Source of the DNA: an uncultured Erysipelotrichaceae bacterium
Lineage (GTDB): Bacteria > Bacillota_I > Bacilli_A > Erysipelotrichales > Erysipelotrichaceae
Direction: 5' to 3'
DNA length: 47,129 bases
Assembly (NCBI GenBank): GCA_946537255.1
Contig: CAMNFS010000010.1
Span: 1 to 47,129, forward strand
Shown here: one piece after another, positions 1 through 7,666 of the stretch
Position numbering within the stretch: the stretch's first letter is position 1
Layout: every line of letters starts with the position of its first letter
The notes under the pieces: generated by a model
What the model saw: the letters and a program-made list of their open reading frames with translations, nothing else
What the model was told of the DNA's origin: nothing
Databases searched by the model: none
Program-made: the position numbers and the translations under genes

Positions 1-31
1 GAGGTCATGGGTTCGAATCCCGTATTCCCGA
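1..31 (+). tRNA. 3' part of a tRNA, probably tRNA-Pro
   Basis: Only the 3' portion is inside the window. Bases 7-23 fold as a T-arm: stem ATGGG (7-11), loop TTCGAAT (12-18), stem CCCGT (19-23). Bases 24-30 (ATTCCCG) are the 3' acceptor strand and A31 the discriminator. The acceptor strand implies a 5' end of CGGGAAT, which together with the variable loop suits bacterial tRNA-Pro. The anticodon is outside the window, so the identity is inferred. CCA is not encoded (CTT follows) and would have to be added by a nucleotidyltransferase. Confidence 0.85.
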
Positions 32-40
32 CTTAATTGG

Positions 41-68
41 AAAAAGCCTTTATTTGAAGGCTTTTTTT
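41..68 (+). terminator. Rho-independent terminator of the tRNA transcript
   Basis: AAAAAGCCTT (41-50) pairs with AAGGCTTTTT, and the stem runs directly into a run of seven T. It lies about 10 bases after the tRNA 3' end. Confidence 0.85.
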
Positions 69-377
69 GTGTTTGCCAACAAATAAAACCGCACAAAAAA
101 CGGCATTTTGCCGGTAAATTCCGCTGGTAAGGAATCCTTTTCATGCGGCTTTGCTCAGCCGCCTGTCCTTTATTTCCTGTCCTGTGAAGACTTCAAAACC
201 GGCCTCTTTTACCTCAGAAGGAAGAAACCAGGTCCGTTATATAAAAATGAGCCGGTTCAGATGAAATCCGAACCAGCCTGTCTTTCTCAGACATTCTCCA
301 TGAACTTTCCTGAAACCGGAATCCTTTGTATCTGCTGATGAAAACAGATACTTTCACCAGGAACATCGGTCTTTCAG
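69..377. other. Gene-free stretch between tRNA and DUF1232 gene
   Basis: No convincing gene is seen. The open frame at 108-338 on the plus strand lacks a ribosome site and has a composition unlike a protein. The stretch holds a short hairpin CGGCA-TTT-TGCCG at 101-113 and the terminator-like hairpin listed at 241-274. Confidence 0.5.
241..274 (-). terminator. Probable terminator of the leftward DUF1232 gene
   Basis: On the minus strand, GGTTC-G-GAT pairs with ATC-TGAACC (plus 254-274, one mismatch, 3-base loop) and is followed by GGCTCATTTTTATA. It sits about 100 bases downstream of the stop codon at 378. The T-tract is interrupted, so strength is uncertain. Confidence 0.4.
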
Positions 378-779
378 TTACCGGGAAGGTGACCGTGTCC
401 AGGCACGGTAGCGTTCAAGATCTTCTTTTGCCATTTCCTTTGCGATCGCGAAGATACTCAGATCATCCACATAACCGATCACCGGAATCGAATCCTTGAT
501 TGCGTCTTCCTTTTCAATCAGATACAGAAAAGCCGTAAAAACCGCAGTAATTGATTTTTCAGAAGCTTCCGTATAGATCTTCCGGACACAGTCCCTGGCA
601 AAGGAAGCCATGACAGGAATTCCCTCCACCGCGTTGTGGAGCACTTCATTTCCGGCCAGTTCCGCTTCCACCTGATCAATCACCGCCAGGGCCCGCTCCG
701 GGTCTTCGCTTAACGGCCTGGCTTTCTGGGAAAGCTCCTGAAACATTTTGCTGAGTTGTTCATTTGTTACTACGCTCAT
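378..779 (-). CDS. YkvA-like DUF1232 family protein
   Basis: 133 aa. The only recognisable segment is near residues 93-112 (IKDSIPVIGYVDDLSIFAIA). It matches the DUF1232/YkvA signature, a conserved hydrophobic patch of the type D-x-I-P-x-I-G-Y-x-D-D. The rest is mostly helical and charged with no signal peptide, although hydrophobic stretches around 78-88 and 95-115 could associate with the membrane. Family function is not established. The start is supported by GGAGGTGGAAT directly upstream of the ATG. It is the last gene of a leftward group, 39 bases after the lipoprotein hydrolase, and probably cotranscribed with it. Confidence 0.6.
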   Translation of the reverse strand: MSVVTNEQLSKMFQELSQKARPLSEDPERALAVIDQVEAELAGNEVLHNAVEGIPVMASFARDCVRKIYTEASEKSITAVFTAFLYLIEKEDAIKDSIPVIGYVDDLSIFAIAKEMAKEDLERYRAWTRSPSR

Positions 780-818
780 ATTCCACCTCCGGTCAGTTTC
801 ATTTTATAAGAGGACTGT

Positions 819-1748
819 TTATTCTGTCTCTTGTCTTTTGACCGATTCCGTTTTTTTCAGATAATCCAGAATCCGCTGGAGATAATCCGGTTCTTCGTCA
901 TAGACCCCATGACCTTTTCCCTCATAGATATATCCTTCACAGTTCAGCTTCTCCATGAGATCAAGAGATCCCTGAACCCCCAGAACCTGATCATTGCCAG
1001 CTCCGATCACAAAGGTCGGACAATGAATATCACGGAGGGAACCGGTCACGTCAAAATCCATTGTGCTGTCGATGGAAATCACAAAATTCTGATAGTCAAG
1101 ATCCGTTACCCCTTCCGCCTGGGCAACAATGACATCCCGGTATTTTTCATAGAATTCCGGGGTGTATACATAGCGGCCAAAGGAATCCATCAGTGCCGGT
1201 CCGTCTTTCTTTACCGCAAGATTCCGCCACTCCTCCATGGCACTGCGGTTGGCGGAAGCGGTACTGCAGGAAGTGGAACAGAGCACCAGTGTGCCGACAT
1301 CCTCAGGACTTTCATACGCCATGACCTGGGCAATCATTCCGCCCTGAGAAACACCCATGACAACCGGGTCCTTCAGACCAAGTTCATGAAATGCCTGCAG
1401 AGTATCTTCCGCCATGAGAAAAATACTGTAATCCCCGGGAAACTCCGTGATCCGGTCAATCAGATACACATCATACTCAGCCGCCGCTGCCGCGTAGGCC
1501 TTTTCCACCGCGGCCGCTGATCCCATGACGCTTTTCAATGAAAGGCCCGGCAGAATCACATACGGTCTGCCTCCTTTTTTCCCAAAGCGGTAATACTTCA
1601 TTTCCCCGTGTTCCGTCATGACCTGCTGAACCACATGGGTTTCCGCCTGACTCTTTTCATCCGTATTCATCGCTTCTTCTCCCTTCTTTCCGCAGCCGCC
1701 CGTCAACAGGAGCGCTGCTGTCATCAGAATCGCCGTGTGTTTTCTCAT
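819..1748 (-). CDS. Alpha/beta-hydrolase lipoprotein
   Basis: 309 aa. Residues 1-18 form a lipoprotein-type signal ending LLLTGGC, with Cys19 as probable lipidated residue; the lipobox is slightly atypical, with Thr at -3. An acidic/polar linker leads into an alpha/beta-hydrolase fold: beta-rich start with YVILPGLSLKS, nucleophile elbow G-V-S-Q-G-G, and a late G-K-G-H-G carrying the catalytic His. The protein should therefore be an extracellular, membrane-tethered esterase or peptidase of unknown substrate. A ribosome site (AAAGAGGAT) abuts the ATG. It lies 58 bases after the Nudix gene and 39 before the DUF1232 gene, same strand, so cotranscription is likely. A plus-strand open frame across the same DNA is a shadow. 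Confidence 0.8.
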   Translation of the reverse strand: MRKHTAILMTAALLLTGGCGKKGEEAMNTDEKSQAETHVVQQVMTEHGEMKYYRFGKKGGRPYVILPGLSLKSVMGSAAAVEKAYAAAAAEYDVYLIDRITEFPGDYSIFLMAEDTLQAFHELGLKDPVVMGVSQGGMIAQVMAYESPEDVGTLVLCSTSCSTASANRSAMEEWRNLAVKKDGPALMDSFGRYVYTPEFYEKYRDVIVAQAEGVTDLDYQNFVISIDSTMDFDVTGSLRDIHCPTFVIGAGNDQVLGVQGSLDLMEKLNCEGYIYEGKGHGVYDEEPDYLQRILDYLKKTESVKRQETE

Positions 1749-1806
1749 ATCCTCTTTTTTCAGATCTCCGCTTCTTTCATGCGGTGGTTTTTCTGATCCT
1801 TTCCAG

Positions 1807-2358
1807 TCAATCCAATTCTGCAGATATCTGATCCAGCCGTTCCTTCGCCTTTTTCAGAACCGGTACTTCCCGCTGGGCAATCAGACGTCCAAGTCTGCTT
1901 GCCGAAGCGGCTTCGTATTCCCTCAGTGCTTCCTCATACCTCAGTTTCACAGCAGAAAGATGAAACTCCTTCTGTTCCGCTTCCGTAGGATTTCTTTCTC
2001 CGAAGGAAAGAGCGCGGCAGAGATAATAATGACTCAGGTTATGACGGTGAAGCAGATTATAGTAATCACTCACCGTACCAAGCGAATCAATGACTTCCAT
2101 CTTCACGCCAAGCTCTTCCTTTAACTCCCGCCTGAGAGCGCTTTGAAGATCCTCTCCGGGTTCTACTCCTCCGCCAGGTGTTTCAATCGTCACGGCGGTT
2201 CCGAATTCATCATTGCGCTCCGCCCTTACAAAATACAGAAAGCCTTTCTCATCAAAAACAACAGCCCGTGCTGTTTCACGGTCATGATCGATATATTCGT
2301 AAGGCCATTCCCGGTCTTTCAGTTCCAGAAACAGTTCTGTGTTTTCTTTACTCTTCAT
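1807..2358 (-). CDS. Nudix hydrolase
   Basis: 183 aa. A complete Nudix box lies at residues 63-85 (G-x5-E-x7-R-E-L-x-E-E-x-G-V: GGVEPGED followed by RRELKEELGV), which binds Mg2+ and cleaves nucleoside-diphosphate-linked substrates. The N-terminal 60 residues and C-terminal helix are typical of stand-alone ADP-ribose/NDP-sugar pyrophosphatases, but the sequence does not fix the substrate. A -10 TATAAT (2387-2392) lies 28 bases before the ATG with GAAGGAA and AGGAAGTG as possible ribosome sites, so this gene probably starts its own transcript, separate from the polymerase unit upstream. Confidence 0.85.
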   Translation of the reverse strand: MKSKENTELFLELKDREWPYEYIDHDRETARAVVFDEKGFLYFVRAERNDEFGTAVTIETPGGGVEPGEDLQSALRRELKEELGVKMEVIDSLGTVSDYYNLLHRHNLSHYYLCRALSFGERNPTEAEQKEFHLSAVKLRYEEALREYEAASASRLGRLIAQREVPVLKKAKERLDQISAELD

Positions 2359-2386
2359 CTTTCTGTTTCACTTCCTGGATTCCTTC

Positions 2387-2392
2387 ATTATA
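2387..2392 (-). promoter_or_regulatory. -10 element of the Nudix gene
   Basis: Minus strand reads TATAAT, giving a predicted start about seven bases downstream and a leader of about 22 bases containing AGGAAGTG. No good -35 hexamer is seen at 16-18 bases. Confidence 0.45.
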
Positions 2393-2467
2393 CACAAGCC
2401 ATTCCGATGATACTTTCCGGGCCGGTGCGTCTTTTGAACCATATGAAACATTTGTCACGGATCTTCT

Positions 2468-2947
2468 TCAGATCCGCTCGATTTTTACAATATCCTCGAA
2501 TGAGACCGTGCTTCTGTCTTCAAATACCATGGTCCTCTGTACCGGATCAATTCTTTTCACTGTCTTTTCCATGATCTGAAAGTCACCGCCGGGTTTCCGC
2601 TCATCCTCCGTGAAGACCCGCAGGCGCAGGCGGATCGGCGGCTCTGTGTTCAGCAGCTGAGAAAGGGTCTGATCCAGTTCGTTTTTCTCATCTTCGCTCA
2701 GCTCCGGTCTTTTCACGGTCAGCCGGCCCGCTTCCTCAATCTGCGCATCAAACCCGGTCAGTGCCGCAAAGGGAAGAAACTGGGCCGCTCTTGTATTCAG
2801 AGATGCCCGGCGGTGATTGGAAGTGATGTGATGGTCGCGGTCAATGATGTCTCCATACCTTTTCAAAGCTTCCCTGGCCGCCTCAGACATCTCTTCACTG
2901 CGCATCCCCCTGACATCATGCCAGGTGTTTTCCGGATGTGTCTTCAT
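2468..2947 (-). CDS. YolD-like protein, partner of Y-family polymerase
   Basis: 159 aa. It resembles the YolD-like family (around residues 28-75: RYGDIIDRDHHI, then NTRAAQFLPFAALTGFDAQI), which in Bacillota is often encoded next to UvrX/YqjW-type Y-family polymerases. The C-terminal part (105-159) is a small beta domain with I-x-L-R-L-R-V-F and a terminal F-E-D-I-V-K-I-E-R-I that fits the YolD fold. The start overlaps the polymerase stop by ATGA (2944-2947), so translation is coupled. The role is probably accessory to translesion synthesis; this is inferred from context. Confidence 0.65.
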   Translation of the reverse strand: MKTHPENTWHDVRGMRSEEMSEAAREALKRYGDIIDRDHHITSNHRRASLNTRAAQFLPFAALTGFDAQIEEAGRLTVKRPELSEDEKNELDQTLSQLLNTEPPIRLRLRVFTEDERKPGGDFQIMEKTVKRIDPVQRTMVFEDRSTVSFEDIVKIERI

Positions 2948-4452
2948 GCCTTATGCCCTCCGATCTGCCGGTTTCTTTCTCTTCCGGTCGCACCTTCCTG
3001 CATGCTGGTGCCCTTCATAACCGCATTCTTTCCAAACCGGTTCCGTATTTCCAGCATCGCGGCCTGCGCCTTGCGGTCACTGTCCCGCTTCTCTTTTTCC
3101 TTTTCCTGATCTTCTTCCGGTTGGGGCTGTGAGAAAAGATCCAGCTGCCGGTATCGGGGTTTCTTCTGATACTCTTCTTCCCGGACCAGTTCGGAAGCGC
3201 TGATATTGACGCGCCGTATGGTCAAAAGCGGATCCGCAATCCGCTCATACAGCTCCAGCGCAGCCATCCGGATGAGACGGGAGCTGCTGTCTGCCTGCGG
3301 CAGCCGCACACTGCCGCTGGCCGCCTTGGGTACCGTACGCCCATACCAGTCCGCCGCAATGTCTCCCCGATAGTTTTCCATGACCGATTCATCTGAAAGG
3401 TTGGAACGGTCATATCCGATATAAAGCGTGATCAGAGAACACAGCAGTTTTCTGGAAAGCAGATCGTCCGCGAGGGACTCACTCATCTCCCGAATGATGA
3501 TTCTTCCTTTTTCATGAGAATACGGTTCGGAAAGAACCTGGCCGCTGCCGACGCTCTGATGATCCGGCACATATGCCTTGATATCGGCAATTGAAACGCT
3601 TTCCTTTCCAAAGGCATGATCGATCAGAAACTCTGCCGATACCCCGAACAGCCGGAAAAGAAGATCCTCATTCTCCACCGCTGTCCTGGCCACATCACCC
3701 ATGGTATACATGCCGTTCTCATTCAGCCGGCGGGCGGTCCCCTTGCCGATGCGCCAGAAATCCGTCAGCGGTTCATGCGTCCACAGCAGCCTTCGATACG
3801 ACGCCTCATCCAGTTCCGCGATCCGCACCCCGTCCCTGTCAGCCGGAATGTGCTTTGCGACGATGTCCATTGCCACCTTCGCAAGATACATGTTTGTACC
3901 GATGCCGGCAGTTGCCGTAATGCCGGTTTCCTTCAGAACCGCGCGGATCAGTTTTACCGCGAGTTCGTGTCCGGACATCCGGTACAGATTCAGATAATGC
4001 GTCGCGTCTATGAAAACCTCATCGATGGAATACACATGAATATCCTCCGGGGCAATATAGCGGAGATAGATTTCATAGATCTCCCGGCTGTATTTCATGT
4101 ATTCCGCCATCCTGGGAACCGCCGTGACATAACCCACTTCAAGCCGCGGGTTTTCTTTCAGCTCCCGTGCTGAAAAGCTGGATCCTTCAAACGGCCTTCC
4201 CCGGTTTCTGTGTTTTCTTTCCGCATTGACCCTGGCGATGATCTCCCGGACCTCGAAAAGACGCGGACGGCCGGAAATACCCAGCGCCTTGAGAGTCGGT
4301 GATACCGCAAGGCAGATGGTTTTATCCGTACGGCTTTCATCCGCTACCACAAGATTGGTATCCAGGGGATCCAGTTTCCGGCCGGAGCACTCCACCGAAG
4401 CGTAGAAGGACTTGAGATCAATCGCGAGATATACCTGCTTTTTCTCTTCCAT
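2944..4452 (-). CDS. Y-family (UmuC/DinB-like) DNA polymerase
   Basis: 502 aa from this ATG (506 from an ATG 12 bases upstream at 4464). Metal-binding palm residues are visible: D-L-K-S-F-Y-A-S-V-E near residue 12 and the Y-S-I-D-E-V-F catalytic motif near 141-147. A helix-hairpin-helix-like segment and little-finger domain follow. QLDLF at about 436-440 is a textbook beta-clamp binding motif, so the protein should be recruited to the replication clamp for lesion bypass in the cytoplasm. The last 60 residues are charged and probably disordered. Neither ATG has a ribosome site. I prefer 4452 because a TGnTACGAT extended -10 lies 10 bases upstream and the bases TGCATATGGA are shared with two other first genes here. 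No LexA operator was found. Confidence 0.88.
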   Translation of the reverse strand: MEEKKQVYLAIDLKSFYASVECSGRKLDPLDTNLVVADESRTDKTICLAVSPTLKALGISGRPRLFEVREIIARVNAERKHRNRGRPFEGSSFSARELKENPRLEVGYVTAVPRMAEYMKYSREIYEIYLRYIAPEDIHVYSIDEVFIDATHYLNLYRMSGHELAVKLIRAVLKETGITATAGIGTNMYLAKVAMDIVAKHIPADRDGVRIAELDEASYRRLLWTHEPLTDFWRIGKGTARRLNENGMYTMGDVARTAVENEDLLFRLFGVSAEFLIDHAFGKESVSIADIKAYVPDHQSVGSGQVLSEPYSHEKGRIIIREMSESLADDLLSRKLLCSLITLYIGYDRSNLSDESVMENYRGDIAADWYGRTVPKAASGSVRLPQADSSSRLIRMAALELYERIADPLLTIRRVNISASELVREEEYQKKPRYRQLDLFSQPQPEEDQEKEKEKRDSDRKAQAAMLEIRNRFGKNAVMKGTSMQEGATGRERNRQIGGHKA

Positions 4453-4462
4453 ATGCAGAATC

Positions 4463-4471
4463 ATCGTATCA
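4463..4471 (-). promoter_or_regulatory. Candidate extended -10 of polymerase gene (near-leaderless start)
   Basis: Minus strand reads TGATACGAT, i.e. TG-n plus a 4/6 match to TATAAT, ending 10 bases before the ATG at 4452. A start about seven bases downstream would leave a leader of only about 4 bases. It overlaps the alternative ATG at 4464, which would then not be transcribed. Confidence 0.35.
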
Positions 4472-4529
4472 CGAACCGCTGCCTTTCCCTTTCACAGAAT
4501 CGGCATCTGATCGCGGTGAGGAAGGCATA

Positions 4530-4558
4530 TTGATTGTCATTTTTGGCAATGATAGAAT
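4530..4558 (+). promoter_or_regulatory. Sigma-A promoter of the zinc-ribbon gene
   Basis: TTGATT (4530-4535), a 17-base spacer and TAGAAT (4553-4558). The predicted transcript start is near 4565, giving an 18-base leader that contains AAAGGAAGA. Confidence 0.6.
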
Positions 4559-4582
4559 AAAGACATCAAAAAAAGGAAGAAT

Positions 4583-4750
4583 ATGGCTATGGAAAAGGAA
4601 ATAAAGAAGATTGTGAAATATAACGGAGTCTCTGACACATGTCCGAAGTGCGGCAGCGAAGATATCCAGTATACCGGAACGATCGCTGACGGAGAACTTG
4701 CGACATACATGTGCAACAGCTGCGGTCATCACTGGCAGGAAATCCGATAA
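4583..4750 (+). CDS. Small zinc-ribbon protein (55 aa)
   Basis: 55 aa starting MAMEKEIKK and ending HWQEIR. Two CxxC knuckles, C20-P-K-C23 and C44-N-S-C47, about 20 residues apart form a typical zinc ribbon, with His49/His50 next to the second knuckle. This arrangement resembles the C-terminal ribbon of TFIIS/RpoB-associated or transposon-like small zinc proteins, but no specific family is claimed. Support for a real gene is unusually complete for its size: a 17-bp spaced promoter, the ribosome site AAGGAAGA, and a strong terminator 12 bases after the stop, so it is a monocistronic unit. A second in-frame ATG at 4589 is possible. Confidence 0.8.
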   Translation: MAMEKEIKKIVKYNGVSDTCPKCGSEDIQYTGTIADGELATYMCNSCGHHWQEIR

Positions 4751-4761
4751 CTGAGGGAAGT

Positions 4762-4786
4762 GCAGGTCGAAATGACCTGCTTTTTT
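4762..4786 (+). terminator. Terminator of the zinc-ribbon gene
   Basis: GCAGGTC (4762-4768) pairs perfectly with GACCTGC (4774-4780), 5-base loop, followed by six T. Confidence 0.9.
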
Positions 4787-4984
4787 CTGAAGTGAAATCC
4801 GGCTTTTCTTTCGTGGTGAATCCTTTTTTATATTTCACCGGGTGTGTCTGCGTGTGTATGGAACAATCCGAGGCTTCACTCAGCTGACATCGTACAGAGG
4901 TGAGGCTTTCTTCCTGTTTGGAAACCGCGGAATCCAAAGAGAACAGGAAAGAGAACAGGAAACAGAAATGGAATGATGGGATTA

Positions 4985-4993
4985 TGGTAGAAT
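4985..4993 (+). promoter_or_regulatory. Extended -10 immediately before acyl-CoA synthetase start
   Basis: TGGTAGAAT fits the extended -10 consensus TGnTAnAAT. No -35 is seen at 16-18 bases, which is acceptable for an extended -10. The predicted start near 5000 would lie 3 bases before the ATG at 5003 and after the ATG at 4997. Confidence 0.45.
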
Positions 4994-5002
4994 TTAATGC
5001 AT

Positions 5003-6706
5003 ATGGAAAATTACAGTGAAGTAAGAAAACATCTGGATTATCCGAAACTGACGATGTTTCAGATGGTAGAACGCATGGCGGAGAAATTCCCGAACTATCC
5101 TGCCTATGAGTTCTATGGGAAAAAAACAACCTACCGACAGTTTATTCAGAGAATTGAACGGGCAGCCAGAGCATTCACAGCCTCCGGTATTCAGCGCGGA
5201 GACGCCGTCACTATCTGCATGCCCAATACGCCGCAGGCACTGGACTGCTTCTATGCCCTGAACCGGATCGGCGCCGTCTGCAACATGGTGCACCCGCTCA
5301 GCGCCCAGAAGGAAATCACCTTTTATCTTGATTTTTCCGAATCAAGAATGATTCTGACGGTGGACATGTTCTACGAAAAGGTGAACCAGGCGATTGAGGA
5401 GTGTAATCATCCGGTCACCATTCTGACCGCAAGGATGCAGGATGAGCTGGATCTCATCAAGGGAATCGGTTACTTTCTGACCACCGGACGCAAATCGAGC
5501 AGATATCCGAATACGGACCGCGGAATTCTGTGGACACAGTTTCTTGAACGCGGCAGACCGACAGTAAAACTGCCGGATCCCATCTATGATCCCACTGCCA
5601 CTGCCGCCATCCTTTACAGCGGCGGAACCAGCGGAACACCAAAGGGAATCTGTCTTTCCGATCAGAATTTCAACGCCACCGCGCTTCAGGCAACGGAAGC
5701 CATCCAGCAGTCATTGACCGCCGGGGATACCATGCTTTCCTGCATGCCGGTATTCCATGGCTTCGGACTTGGAATCAATATTCATACCGTTCTGATCAAC
5801 GGTGCGGAGTGCATTCTGATGCCCTCCTTCAATGGCAAGTCCTACGCGGAAATGCTGATAAAAAAACAGCCGAACTTCATTGCCGGTGTACCCACCATCT
5901 TTGAGGCGCTGCTTCATATTGAACAGCTCAAAGACGCCGATCTTTCCTTTCTGAAAGGAATGTTCTGCGGCGGGGATGCCCTTTCGGTGGAACTGAAGAA
6001 AAAAGTGGACGCGTTCCTGAAGGAACATCACGCCTCGATTCAGATCCGGGAAGGATACGGACTGACGGAATGTGTTACCGCAAGCTGCCTTACGCCCCGG
6101 GATACGTATCGTGAAAACTCCATCGGCCTGCCCTTTCCTGACACCGAATACTGCATCGTGCAGCCGGGAACCGATGAGGAAGTTCCGATCGGGAAGGAAG
6201 GAGAAATCATTCTCAAGGGTCCTTCCGTCATGATCGGGTATCTGAAGAACCCGGAGGAAACAGCCCAGACCCTCAGGAAGCTCGCGGACGGAGACACCTG
6301 GCTGTTCACCGGAGATCTTGGACATATGGACAAGGATGGCTATATCTACTTCCGTCAGCGGATCAAGCGGATGATCATCACCAATGGCTACAACGTCTAT
6401 CCGGGTCAGATTGAAAATGTCATCGACTCCGTGGATGAAGTGGCGTACAGCTGTGTCATCGGTGTCAAGGATCCCCGCCGCATGCAGAGAGTCAAGGCCT
6501 ATGTGGTTCTCAAGCCGGGAAACAAGGGCAATGAAGCCATGAAGGAAAAAATCCTGAAGGCCCTTGAGATGCATGTCGCAAAGTACGCGATTCCCCGTGA
6601 AATCGAATTCCGTGATGATCTTCCCAAAACGCTTGTCGGCAAGGTTGCCTACCGGAAACTGGAAGAAGAAGCCAACAGCGCGGAAGCGTCCAGAGAACAG
6701 AAATGA
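5003..6706 (+). CDS. Acyl-CoA synthetase (AMP-forming, FadD-like)
   Basis: 567 aa from this ATG (569 from 4997). ANL-superfamily adenylating enzyme that activates a carboxylic acid, probably a medium or long acyl chain, to acyl-AMP and then acyl-CoA. Motifs in order: the phosphate-binding loop Y-S-G-G-T-S-G-T-P-K-G near residue 206, the A5-type G-Y-G-L-T-E near 352, T-G-D-L-G near 438, and P-K-T-L-V-G-K with the catalytic Lys near 548. Length is normal. No ribosome site precedes either ATG. The stop overlaps the next gene as ATGA, so the two products are made together; the neighbour is an acyltransferase-fold protein that could receive the acyl-CoA. Confidence 0.88.
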   Translation: MENYSEVRKHLDYPKLTMFQMVERMAEKFPNYPAYEFYGKKTTYRQFIQRIERAARAFTASGIQRGDAVTICMPNTPQALDCFYALNRIGAVCNMVHPLSAQKEITFYLDFSESRMILTVDMFYEKVNQAIEECNHPVTILTARMQDELDLIKGIGYFLTTGRKSSRYPNTDRGILWTQFLERGRPTVKLPDPIYDPTATAAILYSGGTSGTPKGICLSDQNFNATALQATEAIQQSLTAGDTMLSCMPVFHGFGLGINIHTVLINGAECILMPSFNGKSYAEMLIKKQPNFIAGVPTIFEALLHIEQLKDADLSFLKGMFCGGDALSVELKKKVDAFLKEHHASIQIREGYGLTECVTASCLTPRDTYRENSIGLPFPDTEYCIVQPGTDEEVPIGKEGEIILKGPSVMIGYLKNPEETAQTLRKLADGDTWLFTGDLGHMDKDGYIYFRQRIKRMIITNGYNVYPGQIENVIDSVDEVAYSCVIGVKDPRRMQRVKAYVVLKPGNKGNEAMKEKILKALEMHVAKYAIPREIEFRDDLPKTLVGKVAYRKLEEEANSAEASREQK

Positions 6707-7587
6707 GTGAAAAGAGAAGAAAATGGGGTGACCGCAGAGACGGATACAAAGTAAAGGTGCCGGGACTTCAGACCGTCATGGCATGCCTGATGCCCAACCG
6801 CACGGACTGTGAATGCTTTCTGAATGAAAAGCTGGATGTGACGGAGCTGCTCAGATATCTCGAAGAGAAGAACAGAGCCAATCCGGAAATCAGAATGACC
6901 GTATTCCACTGTATCGTCATGGCGCTTGCGAAAATGGTCCGGGAACGCCCGCTCATGAACCGCTTTATTCAGGGCGGCAGTATCTATCAACGGTATGAGA
7001 TCTCCTTTGCCTTCGTTGCCCGCAGACGCTTTACAGACCACTCCGAAGAGGCACTGATGTTCATGGTGCCGAAGGATACGGATACCGTGGACGATATCGC
7101 CCGGCAGATTGTCGGTGAGGTGCACGAAGCGAGAAAAAGCGAGCACGCGACCGGCGGTGTGGATGAACTGCTGGACAGGTTCGCGGCCATGCCCAAACCG
7201 CTGATGATGTTTCTGATCTGGATCATCCGATGCCTGGATTTCTGGGGCATCAATCCGGAATTCATCACCGAAGGCGATCCCAACTACAGCAGTATCTTTC
7301 TCTCCAATCTCGGCAGTATCAGATGTCCGGCCGTATATCACCATCTCAACAACTACGGCACGAATTCCCTGATGGTCACCATCGGAACCATTCACAAGGA
7401 AAAGGTACTGATGGAGGACGGCAGGGAGGAAATCCGGGACATCGTCGAATTCGGTGCCACCATTGATGAAAGGATCGGGGATGGATTCTATTTTGCCCGG
7501 AGTCTCAAGCTTCTGAAATATCTGTTCGCCAACCCCGCTCTGCTCGATGAACCCCTTTCTTCTCCCAGCAATTTTGATTATCAGTAA
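6703..7587 (+). CDS. Stand-alone E2-type acyltransferase domain protein lacking catalytic His
   Basis: 294 aa. It matches the catalytic domain of 2-oxoacid dehydrogenase E2 / chloramphenicol acetyltransferase fold: H-C-I-V-M-A-L-A-K near residue 68 and a core S-N-L-G-S-I-x-x-P-A-V-Y near 204-215. The end corresponds to the D-H-R-x-x-D-G active-site motif. Here that motif reads D255-E-R-I-G-D-G261, so the catalytic His is Glu. Lipoyl and peripheral-subunit-binding domains are absent, and no E1/E3 genes are nearby, so it is not part of a dehydrogenase complex. It is translationally coupled to the acyl-CoA synthetase, suggesting a lipid or acyl-transfer role with altered chemistry, or a binding role. 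Confidence 0.75.
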   Translation: MSEKRRKWGDRRDGYKVKVPGLQTVMACLMPNRTDCECFLNEKLDVTELLRYLEEKNRANPEIRMTVFHCIVMALAKMVRERPLMNRFIQGGSIYQRYEISFAFVARRRFTDHSEEALMFMVPKDTDTVDDIARQIVGEVHEARKSEHATGGVDELLDRFAAMPKPLMMFLIWIIRCLDFWGINPEFITEGDPNYSSIFLSNLGSIRCPAVYHHLNNYGTNSLMVTIGTIHKEKVLMEDGREEIRDIVEFGATIDERIGDGFYFARSLKLLKYLFANPALLDEPLSSPSNFDYQ

Positions 7588-7592
7588 CAGCT

Positions 7593-7614
7593 GACCGCAG
7601 ACCGCGGTCTTTTT
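7593..7614 (+). terminator. Terminator of the acyl-CoA synthetase operon
   Basis: GACCGC (7593-7598), loop AGACC, GCGGTC (7604-7609), then five T. Confidence 0.85.
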
Positions 7615-7623
7615 CATTCCATA

Positions 7624-7652
7624 TAAAAAATCCTCCCCGCAGAGAGAGGATT
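7624..7652 (-). terminator. Terminator of the leftward symporter gene
   Basis: On the minus strand AATCCTC and GAGGATT (plus 7629-7635 and 7646-7652) pair around a 10-base loop and are followed by a run of T. Convergent with the preceding terminator. Confidence 0.8.
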
Positions 7653-7666
7653 TCATGAACCGGTAA

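Noticed and set aside
108-338. Possible 76-aa plus-strand gene
   Set aside because: No ribosome site, unusual composition, and it overlaps terminator-like hairpins; no recognisable family.
4465-4582. LexA/SOS operator upstream of the Y-family polymerase
   Set aside because: Only a CGAAC half-site near 4472 is present; no CGAACN4GTTCG-type dyad could be found in the region.
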